Below, piece after piece: positions 43,748-51,772 of a stretch of DNA of 64,000 nt (position 1 is its first letter; each line of letters starts with the position of its first letter). A program made the position numbers and the translations under genes. The notes under the pieces were generated by a model. It was not told where the DNA came from. It saw only the letters and a program-made list of their open reading frames with translations, and searched no databases. Source of the DNA: Flavobacteriales bacterium (GTDB lineage: Bacteria > Bacteroidota > Bacteroidia > Flavobacteriales_F > PHOS-HE28); assembly GCA_020635655.1 (NCBI GenBank), contig JACJZI010000004.1:596066-660065 (forward strand), written 5' to 3'.

Positions 43748-45037
43748 ATGAGCGAAACGGCGAAGGTCACCCTGGACGGCAAGACGTACGAATTCCCCAT
43801 CGTGGTGGGCAGCGAGGGTGAGAAGGCCATCGACATCAGTTCCTTGCGCGCCGAGAGTGGATACATCACCCTGGACCTGGGTTACAAGAACACCGGGGCC
43901 ACCACCAGTGCCATCACCTTCCTGGACGGAGAAAAGGGAGTGCTGCACTACCGCGGTTATCCCATCGAACAACTGGCCGAGAAGGCCAGCTTCCTCGAGG
44001 TGGCCTACCTCCTTTTGTACGGCGAACTGCCCAACAGGAAGCAGCTCGACGACTTCGAAGGGAACATCCGGTACCACTCGCTGGTGCATGAGGACATGAA
44101 GCGGTTCTTCGAGTTCTTCCCGAGCAATGCCCACCCCATGGGCATCCTCGCGGCGATGGTGAACTCGCTCAGCACCTTCTACCCCAAGAGCCAGGACCCG
44201 AACCGGCCGATGCGGGACGTGGAGCGCACGATCTACAGGTTGATCGCCAAGATGCCCACGCTGGCCGCGATCTCCTACAAGAACAACCTCGGACATCCCT
44301 ACATGTACCCCAACAACAAGCTGGGGTATATCGAGAACTTCCTCTACATGATGTTCGGCCTGCCCACGGAGGACTACCAGACCGACCCCGTAGTGGCCGA
44401 TGCGCTGAACAAACTGCTCATCCTGCATGCCGACCATGAACAGAACTGCAGCGCGAGCACGGTGCGCATCGTGGGCAGCAGCCAGGCGAACCTCTACAGC
44501 GCCGTCAGCGCGGGCATCGCCGCGCTGTGGGGACCGCTGCACGGCGGGGCCAACCAGGAGGTGATCGAGATGCTCGAGACGATCCGCAATGATGGCGGCG
44601 ATCTCGACAAATGGGTGAACAAGGCAAAGGACAAGAACGACCCCTTCCGCCTCTTCGGCTTCGGTCACCGGGTCTACAAGAACTTCGACCCCCGCGCCAA
44701 GATCATCAAGAAGTCCGCGGACGATGTGCTGCAGAAGATGGGCGTCAAGGACCCGGTCCTGGACATAGCCAAACAATTGGAGGAGATCGCGTTGAAGGAC
44801 GACTATTTCATTGAGCGGAAGCTGTATCCGAACGTCGACTTCTACAGCGGGATCATCTACCGGGCCATCGGCATCCCCACACGCATGTTCACGGTGATGT
44901 TCGCCCTGGGCCGCCTGCCGGGATGGATCGCGCAATGGAAGGAGATGGTGGAGAACAAGGAGCCGATCGGCCGCCCCCGCCAGATCTACACCGGGGCCAC
45001 CCGACGTGACTATGTGCCGGTGAAGGACCGGAAATAG
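43748..45037 (+). CDS. gltA: Citrate synthase
   Basis: A 429-residue type II citrate synthase that condenses acetyl-CoA and oxaloacetate to citrate at the entry of the TCA cycle. The catalytic triad is in place: His in GPLHGGANQE (about 265), His in FGFGHRVYKNFDPR (about 307) and Asp in NVDFYSGI (about 364). The N-terminal beta-domain SSLRAESGYITLDLGYKNTG and HYRGYPIEQLAEKASFLEVA are also typical of the GltA form. Length agrees with the family. It is monocistronic, with a promoter region between the upstream hairpin and the ATG. Confidence 0.97.
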   Translation: MSETAKVTLDGKTYEFPIVVGSEGEKAIDISSLRAESGYITLDLGYKNTGATTSAITFLDGEKGVLHYRGYPIEQLAEKASFLEVAYLLLYGELPNRKQLDDFEGNIRYHSLVHEDMKRFFEFFPSNAHPMGILAAMVNSLSTFYPKSQDPNRPMRDVERTIYRLIAKMPTLAAISYKNNLGHPYMYPNNKLGYIENFLYMMFGLPTEDYQTDPVVADALNKLLILHADHEQNCSASTVRIVGSSQANLYSAVSAGIAALWGPLHGGANQEVIEMLETIRNDGGDLDKWVNKAKDKNDPFRLFGFGHRVYKNFDPRAKIIKKSADDVLQKMGVKDPVLDIAKQLEEIALKDDYFIERKLYPNVDFYSGIIYRAIGIPTRMFTVMFALGRLPGWIAQWKEMVENKEPIGRPRQIYTGATRRDYVPVKDRK

Positions 45038-45149
45038 ACCGCGCGTTCAGATCTTTTATGACCCTGCTCAGGCGCGTGAGCGTTGAAAGGGACTTTTTTT
45101 GCCCATGCCCCGTGCGGGCGTAAATTCACAACGAACCATCCAGACGCAC

Positions 45150-45554
45150 ATGAGCACCACCGCCACCAAGCCCGCCCACCCCAAGCACATCAACGACCTG
45201 CACTTCGACCACCAGGTGTGGATCAACCGACTGCGGTTCTACAAGGACGAGATCGGCATTTTCGAGAACCGATTGGAGGATATCGTGAAGCGGAACACCC
45301 ATACGGAGGTCATGGCGAACGTGGAGCATTTCCAGAACCAGTACATCCGACAAAGGGAGGTGATCGACGAGCTCCGGCACGACATCAAGCAGCACGAGAA
45401 CATCCTTGAAAAGGAGAGCATCGAGCGCCCCACCGCCATCGACCATCGGGTGTTCGAGGACCATACCCAGCTCCGTGACCGGATGGAGACCTTCGAAAGG
45501 CTCTATCACGAGCTGAAGGACGAATTCCAGCAATGGCTAGTAAAGTGGATGTGA
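45150..45554 (+). CDS. Hypothetical coiled-coil protein
   Basis: A 134-residue, strongly charged, helical protein: HPKHINDLHFDHQVWINRLR, then heptad-like stretches (ENRLEDIVKRNTHTEVMANV, RDRMETFERLYHELKDEFQQ). No signal peptide or membrane segment is present. It looks like a conserved cytosolic coiled-coil of Bacteroidota but its function is unknown. The start 45150 (MSTTATK) is chosen from a TAAATTCA box about 20 nt upstream. Confidence 0.68.
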   Translation: MSTTATKPAHPKHINDLHFDHQVWINRLRFYKDEIGIFENRLEDIVKRNTHTEVMANVEHFQNQYIRQREVIDELRHDIKQHENILEKESIERPTAIDHRVFEDHTQLRDRMETFERLYHELKDEFQQWLVKWM

Positions 45555-45596
45555 CCTGGCGATAAGGGCCACGGGGACCACCAAGACCCATCACGC

Positions 45597-45899
45597 ATGA
45601 GCCGGTTCCAGGAGATCATCAATGGTCCTCTACCCGTACTTGTGGACATGCACGCCACGTGGTGCGGGCCCTGCAAAGCCCTGACGCCCATCATCGAAGA
45701 GGTCGCCCACACCACCTCCGGCAAGTTGCGTGTGTTGAAGGTGGACGTGGACCGGAACCCACAGATGGCGCAGCACTACCAGGTACGCGGTGTGCCCACC
45801 TTGTTGCTGTTCTCCGGAGGCAGGGTCGTTTGGAGAACGAGCGGCGTGGTGCCGGCGCGCACCATCCTCGAAGCCGTACGGATGCATACCGCTCCATAA
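45597..45899 (+). CDS. Thioredoxin family protein
   Basis: A 100-residue thioredoxin with no signal peptide, so cytosolic. The active site is TWCGPCK (Cys about 23 and 26), the buried charge residue is in VDMHATW, and the cis-proline turn is RGVPTLLLF (about 65). Length equals TrxA. It reduces protein disulphides. A hairpin terminator lies directly after the stop. Confidence 0.93.
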   Translation: MSRFQEIINGPLPVLVDMHATWCGPCKALTPIIEEVAHTTSGKLRVLKVDVDRNPQMAQHYQVRGVPTLLLFSGGRVVWRTSGVVPARTILEAVRMHTAP

Positions 45900-45903
45900 C
45901 AGG

Positions 45904-45928
45904 AAGGGTCGGCACCCGGCCGACCCTT
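45904..45928. terminator. Terminator-like hairpin between thioredoxin and the convergent gene
   Basis: AAGGGTCGG (45904-45912) pairs with CCGACCCTT (45920-45928) over a 7-nt loop. It is flanked by convergent genes, so it may serve both directions; T-runs are weak. Confidence 0.5.
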
Positions 45929-45960
45929 CGAACACCCGAACGGATCGGGCGGGGCGATGA

Positions 45961-46557
45961 TCACTTCAGTTTCTTGTCCAGCCACTTGCGCAGTTCCTTC
46001 CCCAGCTTGGCGTAGCTCTCGGTAAGGCGGGAACCGGAGTCGAAGTCATAGCCGCCGAACTGGCCCCCGGGCACTCCGACGACCGTCATCTTGCCCAGTT
46101 CCTTGCCGGACGACTTCTCCACGAGGTACACATCCGCATTGATGCTGGCATCCCTGCGCATGACACCCACGTTGAACCCGGGTTCGGTGAAGGTGGTATG
46201 GACCTTCAGCTGGTACTGGGCGTCATCGTTCCCACGTGCGCCCTGGATCTTGCCACCATCGTTGAAGAGCACCTCGAACTTGGGCTCGAACCGCGACTCG
46301 CGGTCACTGACCCAGCTCTTCGCCCAGGTATCCCCTTTCCCGGGTTCCTTCTCGTTGTATTCCTCGGTCTTCTTGCTGATGTATTCCGGCTCATCGTACT
46401 TGCCGACCTTCATGTTGTCGTAGGTAAAGGCCAGGTCCACCTTTTTCTGTCCTTTCAGGGCATCAAAGCTTCCCTGTACCACTTTCATTTTCTGGGCATT
46501 GGCCATACCGGCGACGGTGAGCGCCAGTGCGAGGGTGAGCGTACGTTGCATGTTCAT
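45961..46557 (-). CDS. Secreted hypothetical protein
   Basis: A 198-residue exported protein with a signal peptide (about 1-22, VAGMANA-QK). The rest is a single domain with VVQGSFDALKGQKKVDLAFT, KSWVSDRESRFEPKFEVLFN and the C-terminal LGKELRKWLDKKLK. It resembles Bacteroidota periplasmic proteins that appear beside stress genes, but I do not recognise a catalytic site. The ATG at 46557 begins the signal peptide (46551 is an alternative); a longer frame extends upstream without a signal-like start. Confidence 0.68.
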   Translation of the reverse strand: MNMQRTLTLALALTVAGMANAQKMKVVQGSFDALKGQKKVDLAFTYDNMKVGKYDEPEYISKKTEEYNEKEPGKGDTWAKSWVSDRESRFEPKFEVLFNDGGKIQGARGNDDAQYQLKVHTTFTEPGFNVGVMRRDASINADVYLVEKSSGKELGKMTVVGVPGGQFGGYDFDSGSRLTESYAKLGKELRKWLDKKLK

Positions 46558-46687
46558 GGGGTCATTTGGTTTGCGCCTGAAAGTTGCGAGATCCTCGCGG
46601 ACCAGCGGCAACGGATGCCTACACCGCTGTTCCGGCCATGCGTGGCCAATGCTGACACTGGTCATGCCGGAGGACCTCGGCACCCGG

Positions 46688-46695
46688 TAGGTTCG
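46688..46695 (+). promoter_or_regulatory. -7-like promoter element TAGGTTCG
   Basis: One mismatch from TAnnTTTG, ending 5 nt before a six-codon frame (ATG 46701, MNPLHP, TGA 46719-46721) whose stop overlaps the ATG of the dioxygenase-like gene at 46718 (ATGA). Confidence 0.4.
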
Positions 46696-46717
46696 TGGCC
46701 ATGAACCCCCTGCACCC

Positions 46718-47254
46718 ATGAAAGGTCGGAGCAACGTCACCGGCCTGGAACGGGTGGTCGCAGCTCTTCGCGCCGTGCGGAGAAAGCGCGACCTCGGTGA
46801 GGTCTTCCAGGAGGCGGACCTGTTGTTGGAGGAGCTGCTTCCCTACGCGACCTGGAACGAAAAGCATTACACCCGGAACCCGGTGGTCCGCACATCGGAC
46901 TTCGAACTGATGCTGATCTGCTTCGGTCCGGGTCAGGCCACTTCCATACACGACTACGACGTGGCGGAGGCATGGGTACGACCGATCGCGGGCGTCCTAA
47001 CGGAAGAGCGGTTCACCGTGTCGAGCGAACAGGTCCTGCGCCGCACCCGGAGCCGCCCCATCACCCCGGGAACGGTGAGCCATCTGCGCCCGCGGCACAG
47101 CATCCATCGCTACTTCAATGCCACCACCGAGCGGGCGATCACGCTGAACCTGTACGCCGCCCCCCTAAAGAAGTGGAGGATCTACGATGAGCGGTCCGGC
47201 GCCAGTGCCAGCCGGGCACTTCGCGGCACTGACCGCGAGCGCAGCCCACGATGA
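46718..47254 (+). CDS. Cysteine dioxygenase-like cupin with a substituted metal ligand
   Basis: A 178-residue cytosolic protein with the cysteine dioxygenase fold. CFGPGQATSIHDYDVAEAWVRPIAG corresponds to the canonical P-G-x-x-S-x-I-H-D-H region; the first histidine (about 78) is kept but the second ligand position is Tyr80. A further histidine lies in HSIHRYFN (about 130). The 3-His iron site is thus incomplete, so thiol dioxygenation is uncertain; a sensor or other binding role is possible. The stop overlaps the histidine kinase start by 4 bases, suggesting co-expression with the two-component system. Confidence 0.78.
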   Translation: MKGRSNVTGLERVVAALRAVRRKRDLGEVFQEADLLLEELLPYATWNEKHYTRNPVVRTSDFELMLICFGPGQATSIHDYDVAEAWVRPIAGVLTEERFTVSSEQVLRRTRSRPITPGTVSHLRPRHSIHRYFNATTERAITLNLYAAPLKKWRIYDERSGASASRALRGTDRERSPR

Positions 47255-48483
47255 GCCGGTTATCTTCGGCCGGTGAAGCCAAGCGCATGGCCGCCACCTT
47301 CGCCGAGCACGACATCGCCCGCATTTGCGAATTGATGTTCCGGTCCGCCGCGGAGGGTTTGATCGTGGTGGACGGCGGCGGAACGATCATCCTGGTCAAC
47401 CCACGATTGCTGGAGTTGTTCGGCTATACCCACCATGACCTGCTCGGCAGATCCATCGAGATGCTGATCCCGACCGACCTGCGCAAGGCCCACGAGGGTC
47501 ACCGCCGTTCCTATGCCGTGCATCCATCGGCCCGACCCATGGGCTCGGGCCGTGACCTGATGGCCGTCCGGAAGGACGGCACATCGTTCCCCGTGGAGGT
47601 CAGCCTGAACCATTTCGAACTGAACGGAACGCGCTACGTGATGGGGCTGGTCACCGACATCACTCTGCGCCGCGAGGCGGAGAAGGAACTGCAACGCACG
47701 AACGCCGACCTGGAGGAACGCGTGGAACGGCGCACGGTGGAATTGCGTCGTGCGGAGGCCAGCCTGCGGGAGGCCCTTGAAAAGGAAAAGGAACTGAACG
47801 CACTGAAATCGCGGTTCGTCTCGATGGCCTCGCATGAGTTCCGCACGCCATTGAGCACCATCCTGAGCTCCGTGGACCTCATCGCCCGCTACAACGACGG
47901 CTCTTCCAATGAGAACGTCGATCGCCATATCACCAAGATCCGAGGCAAGGTGCGCGAGCTCACCTCCATGCTGAACGACCTGCTCTCCCTGGAAAGGCTG
48001 GAACAGGGACAGGTGCACTGTACACCGTCGGATTTCGACATCGTTCATCTGTGCATTGAAGTGATCGAGGAGCTCCGCGACCTGGCAAGACCGGGCCAGG
48101 AGCTGACGTACGACCATTCGGGCGAGGAACGGAACCTCTTCCAGGACAAGCAGATGCTGGCCAACGTACTGCGCAATCTGCTGAACAACGCCATGAAATA
48201 CTCGCCCGAGCAACGCCCGATCGATCTGCGCACGTGGGTGGAGGATGACCACCTGGGCATCGAGGTCCGCGACCAGGGCATGGGCATCCCCGAGGAGGAC
48301 CAGGTGCACCTGTTCGAACGGTTCTTCCGGGCCAGCAATGCGGTCACCATCCAGGGCACCGGTCTGGGCCTGAACATCGTGAAACGCTATCTGGACCTGA
48401 TGAACGGGTCCATCACATTCACCAGCCGCCCCGGCGAGGGCACCACCTTCACCATGCGGCTCCCACTGCACTACCGGTCATGA
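47251..48483 (+). CDS. Cytosolic PAS sensor histidine kinase
   Basis: A 410-residue kinase with no membrane segment. Residues about 20-140 are a PAS domain (GLIVVDGGGTIILVNPRLLE, HPSARPMGSGRDLMAVRKDG), then a coiled-coil (about 140-180), a HisKA dimerisation domain with the phosphoacceptor in SHEFRTPLSTI (His about 195) and an HATPase domain with N-, G1- (RDQGMGIP) and G2-boxes (GTGLGLNIVK). It senses a cytosolic or redox signal through PAS and phosphorylates the regulator it overlaps (ATGA with 48480). Whether PAS binds haem or flavin cannot be told. Confidence 0.93.
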   Translation: MSRLSSAGEAKRMAATFAEHDIARICELMFRSAAEGLIVVDGGGTIILVNPRLLELFGYTHHDLLGRSIEMLIPTDLRKAHEGHRRSYAVHPSARPMGSGRDLMAVRKDGTSFPVEVSLNHFELNGTRYVMGLVTDITLRREAEKELQRTNADLEERVERRTVELRRAEASLREALEKEKELNALKSRFVSMASHEFRTPLSTILSSVDLIARYNDGSSNENVDRHITKIRGKVRELTSMLNDLLSLERLEQGQVHCTPSDFDIVHLCIEVIEELRDLARPGQELTYDHSGEERNLFQDKQMLANVLRNLLNNAMKYSPEQRPIDLRTWVEDDHLGIEVRDQGMGIPEEDQVHLFERFFRASNAVTIQGTGLGLNIVKRYLDLMNGSITFTSRPGEGTTFTMRLPLHYRS

Positions 48484-49541
48484 AAACGATCCTGCTGATC
48501 GAGGACGATGTGGACATGCGCGAGAACACCTCGGAAATATTGGAATTGGCGAATTTCCGGGTGCTGAAGGCGGAGAACGGCCGGCGGGGCGTGGACCTGG
48601 CCCGCAAGGAGGTCCCGGACCTCGTGCTGTGCGACATCATGATGCCCGATCTGGACGGCTATGGGGTCCTGCATTTGCTCGGTCGCGACCCTTCCACAGC
48701 GGAGATCCCGTTCATTTTCCTCAGTGCCAAGGCGGAGCGTGGCGATATCCGCAAGGGCATGGAGCTCGGGGCGGACGATTACCTGACCAAACCCTTCGAC
48801 GAGGGCGAACTGTTGAGCGCCGTGGAAGGCCGGCTCAAGCGGAGCCATCTGTTCCGCAAGGGCTTCGACCACAGTGTGGAAGGCCTGGACCGGTTCATGG
48901 ACCAGGCCCGCGGCCTTGAGGCATTGAAGGACATCTCGCGGGACCGCAAGCTGCGTCAGGTGCCCCGCAAGGAGATCATCTTCTACGAAGGCGACGAGTT
49001 GCGGTCGATCTTCTTCATCCAACAGGGAAAGGTGCGCACCTACCGGATGAACAAGGAGGGGAAGGAGCTCGTCACCGGACTATACGGCCCCGGCGAATTC
49101 ATCGGCTACATGAGCGTGCTGGAGGGAGGACGTGCCGCGGAGACCGCCGAAGCGTTGGAGGAGACCGAAGTGGCGTCCATCCCCCGCGAGGACCTTCTGG
49201 CGTTGCTGTACAGGGACCGCGACGTATCCATCCGCTTCATCAAGCTGTTGTCGCACGATGTCAAGGAAAAGGAGGCCCGGCTCCTGGAAATGGCCTATGC
49301 ATCCGTGCGGCAACGCGTGGCGCAGGCCTTGCTCAGGCTGCATGAACGGTTCTCCAGTGCCGGTGATCCCGGGCTCGGTGTACGCATCAGCCGGGAAGAA
49401 CTGGCCACCATCGTCGGGACCGCCACCGAATCGCTGATCCGCACGCTCACCGACCTGAAACAGGACGGCCTCATCGATGTGCAGGGCCGGGAGATCCTGC
49501 TCCGCGATACCAAGCGCCTTGAAAAACTGGCCCAGGCCTGA
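48480..49541 (+). CDS. Response regulator with Crp/Fnr-type DNA-binding output
   Basis: A 353-residue regulator with an unusual order: a receiver domain (LLIEDDVDMREN at the start, phosphoacceptor Asp about 52 in LVLCDIMMPDLDG, conserved T/S and Lys in FLSAKAE and LTKPFDEG), then a cyclic-nucleotide-type domain (about 160-260, PRKEIIFYEGDELRSIFFIQ), then a Crp winged helix (about 290-345, REELATIVGTATESLIRTLT). Crp/Fnr outputs usually act on stress and oxygen-response genes. No Fnr-type Cys set is present, so it does not bind an iron-sulphur cluster. It is coupled to the PAS kinase, and the stress genes downstream are likely targets. Confidence 0.93.
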   Translation: MKTILLIEDDVDMRENTSEILELANFRVLKAENGRRGVDLARKEVPDLVLCDIMMPDLDGYGVLHLLGRDPSTAEIPFIFLSAKAERGDIRKGMELGADDYLTKPFDEGELLSAVEGRLKRSHLFRKGFDHSVEGLDRFMDQARGLEALKDISRDRKLRQVPRKEIIFYEGDELRSIFFIQQGKVRTYRMNKEGKELVTGLYGPGEFIGYMSVLEGGRAAETAEALEETEVASIPREDLLALLYRDRDVSIRFIKLLSHDVKEKEARLLEMAYASVRQRVAQALLRLHERFSSAGDPGLGVRISREELATIVGTATESLIRTLTDLKQDGLIDVQGREILLRDTKRLEKLAQA

Positions 49542-49590
49542 TCATCCCATCCGCCCAGGATCGAGTTACTTTGTCCCAAGCCATCCGAAA

Positions 49591-49806
49591 ATGAACGTCA
49601 AGAAGCTTCTAGGACTGTTGTGCTGGCTCCTCGCCTTCACCCTGCCCTTCCAATATGCGATGCTGAGCCCCGATGAGATCACGCAGCCGGACGGTACGCC
49701 CAACAATACCGTCGGCTTGATCAGTTTCGTGGCAATGCTGGCCCTGGTGTTCATCGGCTACGCATTGGTCGATTCCTCCGGCAGCAAAGCGCCGCAAGGT
49801 CACTGA
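49591..49806 (+). CDS. Small membrane protein
   Basis: A 71-residue protein with two membrane helices (about 5-22 and 42-60) joined by a short loop with DEITQPDGTPNN. It has the look of an accessory or regulatory peptide. The start 49591 follows a TTACTTTG element (49566-49573, one mismatch) by 17 nt, so it may begin the Usp-protease transcript. It sits between the Crp-type regulator and a Usp gene. Confidence 0.6.
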   Translation: MNVKKLLGLLCWLLAFTLPFQYAMLSPDEITQPDGTPNNTVGLISFVAMLALVFIGYALVDSSGSKAPQGH

Positions 49807-49821
49807 GCCGAAGGGATCACC

Positions 49822-50643
49822 ATGGCCCATATCCTGCTGCCCACGGACATGAGCGCCAACGCACTTCGCGCTGCGGTGCATGGCATACGTCTGTTCGGCA
49901 CGGCGGGCAACCGGTTCACCTTGTTGCATGCATACCTCAACGTGAACGCGGGTAGCGCCCTGACCCTGGACCTGAGCGAGGCCATCCTGCGGGCCAGCCG
50001 GGAGGGGCTGGACGAGTTCGCGAAGCAATTGCGTGCACAGGTCGACATGGAGGGAGCGACCCTGGTGGAACGTGTGGAATACGGGGACCTGCCCAATGTG
50101 ATCGAGCGCGTTGCGGAGGATGAAGGTCCGGTTGATTGCGTGGTCATGGGCACACAAGGTGCCTCCGGCCTGAAGGAGGTGTTGATCGGCAGCAACACCG
50201 CCGACGTGATCGAACATTCCCACGTACCCGTCCTTGCCGTACCCGGCGAGAGCGCGTTCCGCGTCCCGCAACGGATCGTGCTGGCGGATGATGGTGGAGC
50301 GGTGAGCGCCAACGATGTGGCCCTTCTCCAGAACATTGCGCGGGCCAGCAATTCCACGGTGACCATCGTCCGTGTGGTGGGCGAGGACGAAACGACGGCA
50401 GCATCCGGGGCCTCATCGTACGCCACGCTGTTGGGCGACATCCCCCATACCCAGGAAACACTGCCCAGTGCGAACATCTCCGCTGCCGTGCACGACCTCG
50501 TTGACCGGTCCAACGCCGATCTCGTGGTGATGCTCCATCGCCACCGCGGTCTTTTCCATGACCTGTTCCACCGCAGCACCTCTCGGCGACTGGTGATGCA
50601 CACGCACGTGCCCGTTCTCGTGCTGGAGCACACGGAACACTGA
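49822..50643 (+). CDS. Tandem universal stress protein
   Basis: A 273-residue protein with two Usp domains. The first (about 1-145) ends in VMGTQGASGLKEVLIGSNTA with an ATP-binding G-x2-G-x9-G-S/T-like loop, then VPVLAVPGE. The second (about 150-273) ends in FHRSTSRRLVMHTHVPVLVL. It is a paralogue of the truncated Usp at the start of the window. It lies 15 nt after the small membrane protein and 4 nt before the M50 protease, so the three are probably one unit controlled by the REC-Crp regulator. Confidence 0.92.
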   Translation: MAHILLPTDMSANALRAAVHGIRLFGTAGNRFTLLHAYLNVNAGSALTLDLSEAILRASREGLDEFAKQLRAQVDMEGATLVERVEYGDLPNVIERVAEDEGPVDCVVMGTQGASGLKEVLIGSNTADVIEHSHVPVLAVPGESAFRVPQRIVLADDGGAVSANDVALLQNIARASNSTVTIVRVVGEDETTAASGASSYATLLGDIPHTQETLPSANISAAVHDLVDRSNADLVVMLHRHRGLFHDLFHRSTSRRLVMHTHVPVLVLEHTEH

Positions 50644-50647
50644 GCCG

Positions 50648-51772
50648 ATGGCCGCCCCGACGCTCGGCGGATCACTGGCCCTCTTCTCCTTCCGCGGGAT
50701 CAAGGTCCATGTCCATTGGACCTTCCTGCTGCTGGTGGCCTGGGTGGTGTTCTCGGTCTCCAAGGGAGGCGGGGGCCCACGGGAGATCGCGGTGCAACTG
50801 GCGATGCTCGCGGTGGTGTTCGGCTGTGTGGTCCTGCACGAGTATGGTCACGCCCTCACCGCCCTGCATTACCATGTGCGCACCCGCGACATCACCCTGC
50901 TGCCCATTGGTGGCATGGCCAGTCTGGAACGTATGCCGGAGGATCCGCTCCAGGAGCTTTGGATCACGGTGGCGGGCCCGGCGGTGAACCTGGTGATCGC
51001 CGCCATCGCCGCCGTCGCCTTGAACATGCTCTATGGGTTCCATCTGCTCGACCCGATGGGCCCGGGACCGCTCCCCGCGCGCGCGCTCACCTTGCTCTTC
51101 GCGTTCAACATCGGTCTGTTCCTCTTCAACCTGCTGCCCGCCTTCCCCATGGACGGCGGTCGGATCCTGCGGGCCCTTCTGAGCATGCGGATGCCCCGCA
51201 CGCAGGCCACACGGATCGCGGCTTCGGTCGGTCGGATGATGGCGATCGGCCTTCTTTTCGCGGGGCTCTTCTTTGGTGAACCGTTCCTAGCCTTGATCGG
51301 TGTGTTCGTGCTCATCGGGGCTGGTGCGGAATTGCGTGCCGCGCGGGAACGCGCCGCCCTGACCGGAGTGACGGTGAGGCAGATGATGCGCACAAGCTAC
51401 TGGGCGATGGAGGGCCATTCCAGCGTGCAGCAGGCCGTGGACGCCCTACTGGCCGGCGGTGATCATGACCTGGTGGTGCTTTCCGATGGACGCTATCGTG
51501 GGATCCTGACCCGCAAGCGCCTGATCGAGGCACTGAGCGCGGACCGTGGCGGATCGCGCCTGGACGAGATCCCCCTGTTGGAGGCCCGACCCGTGCCACC
51601 TGACGCACCCGCGCGGTCCGCATTCGCGAATGCCATGGCACAGCGGTGGCCGCTGCTGCCGGTCCAGGCCCCGGACGGTGAACTCCTGGGCGTGGTGGAT
51701 GCGGAGAACTATGCCGAGTTCATCATGGTGCAACAGGCACGCGAAGCAGGTCGCACCCGACACACGGATTGA
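50648..51772 (+). CDS. Site-2 protease family (M50) membrane metalloprotease with CBS domains
   Basis: A 374-residue membrane protease. Motifs are HEYGH (His about 64 and 68, Glu 65) in a membrane helix and the second zinc-site motif NLLPAFPMDGGR (Asp about 169). Residues about 235-365 carry two CBS-like repeats (VRQMMRTSYWAMEGHSSVQQ, ALSADRG, ALAPDGELLGVVDAENYA), which sense adenine nucleotides. M50-CBS proteins process membrane-bound factors, often linked to stress or dormancy. Only a short gap separates it from the Usp gene. The convergent DUF5777 gene begins one base past the stop. Confidence 0.92.
   Translation: MAAPTLGGSLALFSFRGIKVHVHWTFLLLVAWVVFSVSKGGGGPREIAVQLAMLAVVFGCVVLHEYGHALTALHYHVRTRDITLLPIGGMASLERMPEDPLQELWITVAGPAVNLVIAAIAAVALNMLYGFHLLDPMGPGPLPARALTLLFAFNIGLFLFNLLPAFPMDGGRILRALLSMRMPRTQATRIAASVGRMMAIGLLFAGLFFGEPFLALIGVFVLIGAGAELRAARERAALTGVTVRQMMRTSYWAMEGHSSVQQAVDALLAGGDHDLVVLSDGRYRGILTRKRLIEALSADRGGSRLDEIPLLEARPVPPDAPARSAFANAMAQRWPLLPVQAPDGELLGVVDAENYAEFIMVQQAREAGRTRHTD

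Noticed and set aside
47251..48483. FixL-like haem-binding PAS
   Set aside because: The AHEGH and RPMGSGRD region resembles FixL, but the same pattern occurs in many non-haem PAS domains, so haem cannot be claimed.
48480..49541. Fnr-type iron-sulphur regulator
   Set aside because: Only one cysteine is present in the receiver region and no Fnr cysteine cluster exists.
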